64,000 nucleotides of DNA from Hymenobacter sp. BT730 (GTDB lineage: Bacteria > Bacteroidota > Bacteroidia > Cytophagales > Hymenobacteraceae). This document shows positions 16,806 to 23,796 of this stretch, one piece after another. The DNA lies in assembly GCF_030542105.1 (NCBI RefSeq), contig NZ_JAUOFB010000003.1, forward strand, positions 434,001-498,000, written 5' to 3'. The position numbers and the translations under genes are program-made. Positions within the stretch are counted from its first letter, which is position 1. Every line of letters starts with the position of its first letter. Under the pieces are notes generated by a model, which was given only the letters and a program-made list of their open reading frames with translations, was not told the origin of the DNA and searched no databases.

Positions 16806-18805
16806 TACACCCTTACTGGCTCCTCCAGCAACACCGGCTCAATCCATCTGCCATCCTCGCGCATCAGCTCAATAAGCTGATCCACGGCCTGGGCTTCCGG
16901 TACGGATTTCTTGATGACTTCCTGGCCGCGGTAGAGGGCAATTTTGCCCTTGCCCACGCCCACGTAGCCGTAGTCGGCGTCGGCCATTTCGCCGGGGCCG
17001 TTCACGATGCAGCCCATAATGCCGATTTTAACACCCTTCAGGTGGTCGGTGCGTTTGCGGATCATGGCAGTAGTTTCCTGCAGATCGAACAAGGTGCGGC
17101 CGCAGCTGGGGCAGCTGATGTACTCCGTCTTGCTCATGCGGGTGCGCGCCGCCTGCAGAATACCAAAGCTGAGCTGGTTGAGCTGGTCGATATTCTGGAG
17201 CCATTCCTCTTTCGGGCGCTCAGGGAGCAGCTCGGTGCTCAGCACTACCCCGTCGCCGAGGCCGTCGAGCAGCAGGCCGCCCACGTCGGTGGCGGCATAG
17301 AGCTGGGTTTGCTCGGGCGTAAGCTCCGGATACTGGCGGTTGATGATGACCGGGTTGGTAACGCCATTGTTCATTAGCTCGAAAAACGCGCGGCGGATTT
17401 CGGGCATGGCGTGGGCGTTATCGGTATACAGGATAACCACGGCGGTGCTGTCCTCGCGCAGCTGGTCCAGGGCAGCACTGGTGAGAGAGGCCAGGTTATG
17501 AAACACGAAGTTCAGCTCGGGGTGCTTGGCGGCAGCCACGGCGTATTCGGCCTGGGTGAGCACGGGGAAATGGTCCGGGCGATGGCCGGCATCCATCCAG
17601 GCGCTGTAGTCGACTACTTCTTTTAGGCCGTTGGGCAACATAAACGGCACGGGGCGTTGGCCGCTGTAGAGGTAGTCGGCGCCGAGGTCGTTCATCTGAA
17701 ACTTGTCGAGGAACGCCGAGTACAAGTGGCCTACGGCCCGCAGATCGGCATACTCTACCGAGGTGAGGCGCGAAATGTCTACCATCACGCGGGGTACGTT
17801 CTGGCCACCCATGTTCAGCACCTCGCGCGTTACGCGGCGGTGATATTGGAAGGGGTCAATGGGCACTTCCGCTACCGCCGCCATAGGCTTGGCTTCAGCG
17901 GCGCGGTGGGTGTAGCGGTCAATCAGGGCTTTGGCTACGGGAGCTTCGGCTTCAGGGGCTTCTGTCAGGGAAACGCGCACGGTGTCGCCGATGCCGTCTT
18001 CCAGCAGCGTGCCAATGCCCACCGCCGATTTGATGCGGCCGTCTTCGGCCTCGCCGGCTTCCGTTACGCCGAGGTGCAGCGGGTAAGGCTGCAGGCCTTC
18101 TTCGTCCAGCTTCTGAACCAGCAGGCGGTAGGCCTGCACCATCACCTGGGTGTTGCTGGCCTTCATGCTGAGCACTACATCGTAATAGTTTTCTTCCTCG
18201 CAGAGGCGCAGAAACTCCAGCGCCGATTCTACCATGCCCAGCGGCGTGTCGCCGTAGCGTGACAAAATCCGGTCGGATAGGGAGCCGTGGTTGGTGCCGA
18301 TGCGCATAGCCGTGCCGTACTGCTTGCAGATTTGCACTAGCGGACGGAACCGCTCCCGTATGCGGTTTACCTCGTCCTGATAGCTAGCATCGGTGTACTC
18401 AATGATGTCGAACTTCTTCTTATCGGCGTAGTTGCCGGGGTTTACGCGCACTTTCTCCACAATGCGGGCGGCCAGCTCGGCGGCGTTGGGCGTGAAGTGG
18501 ATATCGGCAATAAGGGGCACTTGGCAGCCGCGCTTGCGCAGCTCCTTTTTAATTTCCAGCAGGTTCTGGGCCTCTTTCACGCTGGGCGCCGTGATGCGCA
18601 CATACTCGCAGCCAGCCTCTACCATGCGCAGCGTCTGCTCAACCGAGCCCAGCGTGTCCATGGTGTCCACGGTGGTCATGCTCTGCACCCGAATGGGGTT
18701 CAGGCCACCCATAGGCACGTCGCCAATTTTTACTTCGCGGCTGAGGCGGCGCTTATACTCGGTGAGGCTGGGGCAGTAAATCTTGGAAGCGGAAGTCGGG
18801 GTCAT
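16805..18805 (-). CDS. ispG: (E)-4-hydroxy-3-methylbut-2-enyl-diphosphate synthase, long form
   Basis: Iron-sulfur enzyme of the MEP isoprenoid pathway, converting MEcPP to HMBPP. At 666 residues it is the enlarged form of Bacteroidetes, Chlamydiae and plants: an N-terminal TIM barrel (RVQSMTTVDTMDTLGSVEQ; PLIADIHF; RVNPGNY), an inserted domain (about residues 300-550) and the C-terminal cluster domain. Cluster ligands are visible as SCPSCGRTLFDLQ and MGCIVNGPGEM, with the conserved glutamate. Start is the ATG at 18805. A -7 box (TACCTTTG, 18871-18864) lies about 60 bp upstream. The SUKH-like gene overlaps its stop by one base. Confidence 0.97.
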   Translation of the reverse strand: MTPTSASKIYCPSLTEYKRRLSREVKIGDVPMGGLNPIRVQSMTTVDTMDTLGSVEQTLRMVEAGCEYVRITAPSVKEAQNLLEIKKELRKRGCQVPLIADIHFTPNAAELAARIVEKVRVNPGNYADKKKFDIIEYTDASYQDEVNRIRERFRPLVQICKQYGTAMRIGTNHGSLSDRILSRYGDTPLGMVESALEFLRLCEEENYYDVVLSMKASNTQVMVQAYRLLVQKLDEEGLQPYPLHLGVTEAGEAEDGRIKSAVGIGTLLEDGIGDTVRVSLTEAPEAEAPVAKALIDRYTHRAAEAKPMAAVAEVPIDPFQYHRRVTREVLNMGGQNVPRVMVDISRLTSVEYADLRAVGHLYSAFLDKFQMNDLGADYLYSGQRPVPFMLPNGLKEVVDYSAWMDAGHRPDHFPVLTQAEYAVAAAKHPELNFVFHNLASLTSAALDQLREDSTAVVILYTDNAHAMPEIRRAFFELMNNGVTNPVIINRQYPELTPEQTQLYAATDVGGLLLDGLGDGVVLSTELLPERPKEEWLQNIDQLNQLSFGILQAARTRMSKTEYISCPSCGRTLFDLQETTAMIRKRTDHLKGVKIGIMGCIVNGPGEMADADYGYVGVGKGKIALYRGQEVIKKSVPEAQAVDQLIELMREDGRWIEPVLLEEPVRV

Positions 18806-18863
18806 GCGGCAGACAAAGTGGGCGTAGCAGAAACTACGGGAGGGCGCGTAAAGTTGCTGAAGG

Positions 18864-18896
18864 CAAAGGTACGAGGCTTTCCCTCGTTGCTTAAAC
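18864..18896 (-). promoter_or_regulatory. probable ispG promoter
   Basis: Minus strand: TTTA (18896-18893, one base from TTTG), 21 nt, then perfect -7 box TACCTTTG (18871-18864). Spacing equals that at the glnN and Rrf2-type gene promoters. Leader of about 55 nt. Confidence 0.65.
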
Positions 18897-19064
18897 AGAA
18901 TTCTTCAGTTCATGTATCAAGCTTTATATAGGGTTCATGACTTGCTTATTCTATTGCTCACGTCTTCAAAATGCCTGTCTTTTAACCAATAAATTTTATA
19001 ACAAATAAACGCCGCAACTTTGAGCTACCTGAACTGTCTTTGCATAAATACCCTTTCACGAAAC

Positions 19065-19553
19065 ATGACTCGACTACGAATTTTAGGAGTGCTTGCCGGC
19101 GTGTTGCTTTCGGTTTCCGCCAGCGCGCAACAGGTAAGTGTGATTAAGCTGCCGGAGCTGCAAAAGCGGCTAAACCGGCAGAGTGATACTACTTACGTGG
19201 TAAATTTCTGGGCTACATGGTGCGCGCCGTGCGTGAAGGAGCTCCCCTATTTCGATCAGGTAAATACCACCTATGCCAAGCAAAAAGTGAAGGTCTTGTT
19301 GGTGAGCATGGATTATGCCTCGCAGCTGGAAAAGAAAGTGACGCCCTTTGTACAGAAGCGCAACCTTAAATCGGAAGTAGTGCTGCTGAATGAAACCGAC
19401 CCCAATTCCTGGATTGATAAAGTAGATCCTAAATGGTCGGGGGCGCTGCCTTTTACATTGATATTCAATAATAAGCAGCAAAAACGCGCTGCCTTTGAGC
19501 AGGAATTCACCCAGCGCGAGCTAACCACTCAGCTTCAGAAGTTTTTGCAGTAA
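19065..19553 (+). CDS. exported TlpA-like thioredoxin-fold protein
   Basis: Periplasmic disulfide oxidoreductase of 162 residues. An earlier in-frame start (19020) exists, but the ATG at 19065 opens the signal peptide MTRLRILGVLAGVLLSVSASAQ. The mature protein has a thioredoxin fold with active site NFWATWCAPCVKELPYF and the cis-proline region LPFTLIF. TlpA/ResA relatives reduce cytochrome c apoprotein or other envelope thiols; the target here is unknown. Another exported redoxin gene starts 39 bp downstream, so the two are likely co-transcribed. Confidence 0.9.
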   Translation: MTRLRILGVLAGVLLSVSASAQQVSVIKLPELQKRLNRQSDTTYVVNFWATWCAPCVKELPYFDQVNTTYAKQKVKVLLVSMDYASQLEKKVTPFVQKRNLKSEVVLLNETDPNSWIDKVDPKWSGALPFTLIFNNKQQKRAAFEQEFTQRELTTQLQKFLQ

Positions 19554-19592
19554 TTCTTTACCGTCATCCTTAAAACCAACTTATTTCCGCTT

Positions 19593-20210
19593 ATGAAAAA
19601 GCTCCTTTCTTTCTTTACGGCGTGCTTAGCGCTGGTGCTGCTCAGCAACTTTGTTGTGGGTACGGCTGGGTATGAGGTCGGCGACAAAGTGGCCGATTTT
19701 AAGCTGAAAAACGTGGACGGCAAAATGGTGTCCCTGGCCGATAACAAGGCAGCCAAGGGCTACATTGTAGTATTCACCTGCAATACCTGTCCGTTTTCCC
19801 AGGCCTACGAAAGCCGCATCATTGCGCTGCATCAGAAATATGCCTCTAAAGGGTATCCGGTGGTAGCTATTAATCCTAATGATGCGGGAACCGTGCCTGA
19901 GGAGTCTTTTGCGGATATGAAGGCCCGGGCAGCCACCATGAAGTTTCCCTTCCCCTATCTGCAGGATGAAACCCAACAGGTAGCAAAAACCTTTGGTGCT
20001 ACCCGCACGCCGCACCTGTATGTGGTTACGAAGAAGGGCACTGACTTTGTGGTTTCCTACATCGGTGCCATTGATGATAACTCGGAAGATGCCTCCCAAG
20101 TGAAGACCAAATATGTGGAGCAGGCCATGACGGATATTCTGGCTGGTAAGCCCGCTACTACCAGCTCTACCAAAGCTATTGGCTGTACCATTAAGTGGAA
20201 GAGGGCGTAA
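19593..20210 (+). CDS. exported peroxiredoxin/redoxin-like protein
   Basis: Exported AhpC/TSA-superfamily protein of 205 residues. A signal peptide (MKKLLSFFTACLALVLLSNFVVG) precedes a redoxin domain with the motif FTCNTCPFSQAYE. The CxxC (CNTC) with a following Pro-Phe is the DUF/AhpC 'thioredoxin family protein' pattern common in Bacteroidetes. RTPHLYVV provides the cis-proline loop. It probably handles disulfide exchange or peroxide defence in the periplasm together with the TlpA-like protein immediately upstream. Copy 2 of the dispersed palindrome follows 28 bp after its stop and may serve as its transcript end. Confidence 0.88.
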   Translation: MKKLLSFFTACLALVLLSNFVVGTAGYEVGDKVADFKLKNVDGKMVSLADNKAAKGYIVVFTCNTCPFSQAYESRIIALHQKYASKGYPVVAINPNDAGTVPEESFADMKARAATMKFPFPYLQDETQQVAKTFGATRTPHLYVVTKKGTDFVVSYIGAIDDNSEDASQVKTKYVEQAMTDILAGKPATTSSTKAIGCTIKWKRA

Positions 20211-20238
20211 TAGAGCGCGGCTTCATTGTTACTTGCTA

Positions 20239-20337
20239 TCATCCTGAGCTAAGCAAAGAACCTTCTCCCCGCATACCGAGTCGTTGTTACGCGAGTCGTT
20301 TTAGCTGGCAGAAGGTCCTTCGCTTAGCTCAGGATGA
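20239..20337. repeat. dispersed palindromic element, copy 2
   Basis: Arms 20239-20264 and 20312-20337 (26 bases, two mismatches), starting TCATCCTGAG and ending CTCAGGATGA. The centre shares the phrase AGTCGTTTTAGCTGGCA with copy 1 (ACTCGTTTAACTGGCA), so relatedness extends beyond the arms. It sits between two convergent genes. Confidence 0.8.
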
Positions 20338-20344
20338 CACGTTT

Positions 20345-21328
20345 TTAGACTTCCCCTGTTCCAACCTCCAGCACTATTTTACCAATATGCTCACTGCTTT
20401 CCAGCAGGCGGTGGGCTGCCGCAGCTTCCGCCAGCGGGAACGTACGGTAGATAACCGGACGGAATTTACCGGCTGCCAATAAGGGCCACACGTACTTTTC
20501 TACTTCGGTGGCTAATGTGGCCTTAAATTCTGCAGAACGAGGCCGTAGTGTGCTTCCAGTTATAGTCAGCCGGCGGCGCATAATATCCAGCGCATTGGCT
20601 TCCAGCTTGCCGCCCTGCATGGCGTTTATGAATACTAAGCGCCCATCATCCTTCAGCAGGCGCAGGTTTTTTGGCGTATAGTCGCCGCCTACCATATCCA
20701 GCACTACATCCACCCCTTCCGGGCGCAAAATCTCTTCAAAATCGGCCTCTTTGTAGTTAATAACCCATGAAGCGCCCAGGTCCTGACAAGCCTGCGCCTT
20801 GGCAGCATTTCCCACCGTGGTGGCCACCTTACTGCCCAACGCATGCGCCAGCTGTATGGCCGTAATGCCTATGCCGCTACTGCCCCCGTGTACGAGCAAG
20901 GTTTCGCCAGGCTGCAGTGTGCCCCGCTGGAATACATTGTGCCACACCGTAAATACGGTTTCAGGCAGTGAGGCTGCTTCCACCATGCTCCAGCCAGCAG
21001 GCACGGGCAGGCAATGCTGGGCATCCACTACAGCATATTCGGCGTATCCACCAGCGGCCAACAAAGCACAAACAGCGTCGCCGGGTTGCCAGCGGGTTAC
21101 ACTGGCACCACACCGCTCCACAATGCCCGCTATTTCCAGGCCGGGCACTACACCACTCACATCACCGGCGCCGCCATACTTGCCCTGGCGCAGCAATACA
21201 TCGGGCCTGTTTACGCCGGCCGCTTGTACCCGCACCAAAACCTCATGCGCCGCAGGCTGCGGAATGGCTTGCTCCTGCAAATGAAGCACTTCGGCCCCGC
21301 CGGGATGCTGAATTATAATTGTCTGCAT
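20345..21328 (-). CDS. NAD(P)H:quinone oxidoreductase, zinc-independent MDR family
   Basis: Cytoplasmic medium-chain reductase of 327 residues. A longer frame reaches 21415, but homology starts at the ATG at 21328 (MQTIIIQHPGGAEVLHLQEQ). The N-terminal GroES-like domain has RVQAAGVNRPDVLLRQG. The Rossmann domain shows HGGSSGIGITAIQLAHALG and the quinone-oxidoreductase signature in GETLLVHGGSSGIG. No zinc-binding cysteines are present, as in the QOR/PIG3 branch. It reduces quinones or alpha,beta-unsaturated carbonyls with NADPH. Transcribed alone, converging on copy 2 of the palindromic element. Confidence 0.92.
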   Translation of the reverse strand: MQTIIIQHPGGAEVLHLQEQAIPQPAAHEVLVRVQAAGVNRPDVLLRQGKYGGAGDVSGVVPGLEIAGIVERCGASVTRWQPGDAVCALLAAGGYAEYAVVDAQHCLPVPAGWSMVEAASLPETVFTVWHNVFQRGTLQPGETLLVHGGSSGIGITAIQLAHALGSKVATTVGNAAKAQACQDLGASWVINYKEADFEEILRPEGVDVVLDMVGGDYTPKNLRLLKDDGRLVFINAMQGGKLEANALDIMRRRLTITGSTLRPRSAEFKATLATEVEKYVWPLLAAGKFRPVIYRTFPLAEAAAAHRLLESSEHIGKIVLEVGTGEV

Positions 21329-21382
21329 CCTTAAAAGTATCGATTCAGATATTGTGGCCTGCCAGCTTACAGTATCGGCTAT

Positions 21383-21411
21383 AAAAAAACGGCCTATGCG
21401 AGCCGTTCTTT
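21383..21411 (-). terminator. intrinsic terminator of the PAS gene
   Basis: On the minus strand AACGGC, loop TCGCATAG, GCCGTT, then a run of eight T. It lies 29 bp after the PAS gene stop at 21440. Confidence 0.85.
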
Positions 21412-21439
21412 TCATTCGAGATGCTGGTTTTTCAGCAGG

Positions 21440-21964
21440 CTATGCTTCTTTGCTCAGCTGTTGTTGCAATGCTTTTATCTGACGCTCCAATTCCAGGGTA
21501 CGAAAGGTTATTTTGGTTTCCAGGTCGGAATAAGAGCGCTCCAGCTGTTCCTGCAGGCGCTTTTGCTCGGTAATATCGGTGCAGGTGCCAAACCAGCGAA
21601 TGATCTGGCCATCTTGATTACGCTGGGGCAATGCCTGTCCTAAAAACCACCGGTAGTTGCCCTCTTTGGAGATAAAACGGTATTCGATTTCATAAAATTC
21701 GCCCGTTTGTAAGGAATGGTTCCACCGGTCGCGGGCGCGCTGTTGGTCTTCGGGGTGGAGCAGATTGTTCCACATTTCCGTACCACGACTTTTTTCCAGG
21801 GTATACCCTGTGTATTCAATCCAACGCTGGTTGAAATAGGTATGAAAGCCTACCGAATCAGTAATCCAGACCAATTGTGGAATCAGCTCAGCCAGAAACC
21901 GAAACTGGCTGGCATCCTGCGTTAGAGGGAAATCTTCACCGGAAGGAACCAGATTATTTGCCAT
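21440..21964 (-). CDS. stand-alone PAS domain protein
   Basis: Cytoplasmic protein of 174 residues: one PAS domain (about residues 20-140; LIPQLVWITDSVG, GTEMWNNLLHPEDQQRARDRW, PAC motif WFGTCTDITEQKRLQ) followed by a coiled coil of about 35 residues (SYSDLETKITFRTLELERQI). In other proteins this coil leads into a histidine kinase or cyclase domain. Here the gene ends there with a proper stop and terminator, so it is complete or an old truncation. It could sense a ligand and act on a separate kinase by dimerisation. No partner is adjacent. Confidence 0.88.
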   Translation of the reverse strand: MANNLVPSGEDFPLTQDASQFRFLAELIPQLVWITDSVGFHTYFNQRWIEYTGYTLEKSRGTEMWNNLLHPEDQQRARDRWNHSLQTGEFYEIEYRFISKEGNYRWFLGQALPQRNQDGQIIRWFGTCTDITEQKRLQEQLERSYSDLETKITFRTLELERQIKALQQQLSKEA

Positions 21965-22007
21965 AGCAAAACAGTAGTAAAATCTATCGAAAATGAGCTT
22001 TTACGCA

Positions 22008-22367
22008 CTAGGGGCGCGTGAGCTGCATCTCCATTCCTGATTGAAAATAAAGGTTTAGGGAACTGAACTCCCCATCGGGGGAGCGGCGCATGCGGGTAAT
22101 GAGGGCCCGGGTTTCTTCTTCGGAAAGCTGCAGCTGCAGATAGGGACGGTTCAGCAACTCGTCGCGCTGTACGGACCAGTCGCCTTGGGCGGTATGGCCG
22201 GGTGCCTGTAACTGCAAGAACCCAGGCTGCATGACAAAATTAGTAGCCAGTGCCAGCGCGCTGTTCGGATTTGTTTGGTTCAGTACCCGGTCGGAAACTC
22301 GCCATGTACCTGCCAGATATTCATCTGGCAATTGTTGAAGGTTTATGTCAAGTAGCAAATCGGGCAT
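22008..22367 (-). CDS. hypothetical protein
   Basis: Soluble protein of 119 residues with no signal peptide or recognised domain (MPDLLLDINLQQLPDEYLAG..., TWRVSDRVLNQTNPNSA, SGMEMQLTRP). The pattern of short beta-strands with alternating hydrophobics suggests a lipocalin- or barrel-like fold, which is only an impression. A perfect -7 box (TATTTTTG, minus strand 22393-22386) lies 18 bp before the ATG, supporting expression. It is followed on the same strand by the PAS gene after 43 bp; the two may be co-transcribed. Confidence 0.7.
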   Translation of the reverse strand: MPDLLLDINLQQLPDEYLAGTWRVSDRVLNQTNPNSALALATNFVMQPGFLQLQAPGHTAQGDWSVQRDELLNRPYLQLQLSEEETRALITRMRRSPDGEFSSLNLYFQSGMEMQLTRP

Positions 22368-22385
22368 ACAGTCAGCTTAGTCGCA

Positions 22386-22393
22386 CAAAAATA
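22386..22393 (-). promoter_or_regulatory. -7 box before the hypothetical gene at 22367
   Basis: Minus-strand TATTTTTG matches TAnnTTTG perfectly, 18 bp before the ATG. No clean TTTG at the expected -33 spacing. Confidence 0.45.
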
Positions 22394-22575
22394 CGGGTAC
22401 CACAGAAAAAACACGTAGTAATAAACTCTGTATTTTCCTCCAAAAAATGGACGTGATAGGCATAGAGGGCCTCTTTAACCCTAAGACTCGTATAAAGATT
22501 CCAAAGGGTGGCTAATACCGATTATCATGCTACCTTGATTGGCGGTGCCGGTAGGCGGCACTGGTTTCCTGCCTT

Positions 22576-23073
22576 ATGAAATACCCTAAACGAGTTTTTC
22601 CCTTCCTGCATCAAGTTGCCCGCGTTTCCGGCCTGGCAGCCTGGCAAACCGGGCGGCTATTTCGCAAAACGGCCCTGGCTGCCTTGGAATCCATTCAGGA
22701 TGTACTCCGTGCTGAAGTGAAAAAGGGCAACATGAAGCTGGTAGCTGATTTCCTGGCCGATAAAGCCATGCCCGCCGCCCGTGCTTTGCTGTTGGAGCGT
22801 ATGGCAGCCCGACTGCTGGTGCGGATTGGGCTGCGCGGAGTCCTGGCCTCCAGCGTGGTGGGCTGGGTTTTACCATTTGTCCTGGAGAAACTTCTGCAAC
22901 TGGCCAATAAAGCCGGAGTATTCGAGAAGATTAAGGCAAATGATACTGTGGCCGATGCGCTCCACCGTCTGGATGAGTTGAAGCGCGCCACCCTGAAAGC
23001 TATCCTTCCGGATGCAGGCAGTAGCGCCGAAGTCATGGACGATGATGCAGAGCTTCCCCGGCAGCTTTCCTAG
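22576..23073 (+). CDS. hypothetical protein with a central hydrophobic segment
   Basis: Basic protein of 165 residues, unrecognised. Residues 1-75 are helical and Ala/Lys/Arg-rich. A hydrophobic stretch (about residues 84-110, LRGVLASSVVGWVLPFVLEK) could insert in the membrane. A charged helical tail ends in an acidic DDDAELPRQLS. The start ATG at 22576 follows a gap with no competing frame. A weak AAAGG/CCTTT hairpin near 23140-23165 may end the transcript. Function unknown. Confidence 0.65.
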   Translation: MKYPKRVFPFLHQVARVSGLAAWQTGRLFRKTALAALESIQDVLRAEVKKGNMKLVADFLADKAMPAARALLLERMAARLLVRIGLRGVLASSVVGWVLPFVLEKLLQLANKAGVFEKIKANDTVADALHRLDELKRATLKAILPDAGSSAEVMDDDAELPRQLS

Positions 23074-23289
23074 CCATGGTGGTTACTGAACCTCCTTACA
23101 GTAAGATTTTAATCTAATCTATGCCGCACAAAAATGTTGCTTCAAAGGTTTTAAAGGCCTTTTTACTGCTGCATTAGCGTATGATTCCCAGCACCTGCCG
23201 CTTAGGGCAAAACACAAAAGTGTATCCTCAATGTAGCCTTCATAAGCAGGTTACCGTACACGGGACCTTAACCACCAACCTTGACTCTT

Positions 23290-23544
23290 ATGAAACTGCC
23301 ATTTAAATCCATCTTGCTAGCCGCTACATTTGCCGCCCTTACTACTGTATCCTGCACCGAAAAGCAGCAGGAAAACACCGAAGCCGCGACTGAAAATGCC
23401 GCTGATCAGACGGGTGCAGCTGCAAATGATGCCGCCAACGAAGTACAAGAAGATATGGCCCGGGAGCCCGGTGATACGGCCGTTGTAATAAATAAAGAAA
23501 CTGAGGGTGTGGTAGATAAAGTACCTGCTACCCCGCAGAACTAG
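23290..23544 (+). CDS. small lipoprotein
   Basis: Lipoprotein of 84 residues. An in-frame TTG lies at 23281, but the ATG at 23290 opens the signal peptide MKLPFKSILLAATFAALTTVSC, with the lipidation cysteine in TVSC. The mature part is a low-complexity Glu/Ala/Asn/Gln segment (EKQQENTEAATENAADQTGA) and a short acidic tail, so it is probably disordered. It resembles the many small Hymenobacter-type lipoproteins of unknown role. Terminator at 23572. Confidence 0.8.
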   Translation: MKLPFKSILLAATFAALTTVSCTEKQQENTEAATENAADQTGAAANDAANEVQEDMAREPGDTAVVINKETEGVVDKVPATPQN

Positions 23545-23571
23545 TTCGACTTCATAGCTTACTTATAGTAC

Positions 23572-23608
23572 CGAAAAGCCCACTTCGAAAGAGGTGGGCT
23601 TTTCGTTT
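23572..23608 (+). terminator. intrinsic terminator of the small lipoprotein gene
   Basis: CGAAAAGCCCACTTC/GAGGTGGGCTTTTCG hairpin with one wobble pair, followed by a T-run, 27 bp after the stop. Confidence 0.88.
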
Positions 23609-23702
23609 TTTATCAGAAAGCAAGCGGGCTTTACAAAGCGGTGCTATCATGCAGCATTAATGCGAGTCTGTGGCAGTACATGCTAACCAAGCAGTCCGTA
23701 AA

Positions 23703-23738
23703 CGAAAAAAAGCCGCCCCACCCGGAACGGCTTTTTCG
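23703..23738 (-). terminator. intrinsic terminator of glnN
   Basis: CGAAAAAAAGCCG...CGGCTTTTTCG inverted repeat; on the minus strand it reads GCCG hairpin then seven T. About 60 bp past the stop at 23797. Confidence 0.8.
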
Positions 23739-23796
23739 AAATCGAGACCGAAGAAAATTCCCACCCAACTTCGGTTCGATTCTGACCCTGGTGGGC

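Noticed and set aside
23739..23796. tRNA-like T-loop GGTTCGATTC after glnN
   Set aside because: No acceptor, D or anticodon stems can be formed around it. The pairing seen (ACCGAAG/CTTCGGT) is a simple hairpin.
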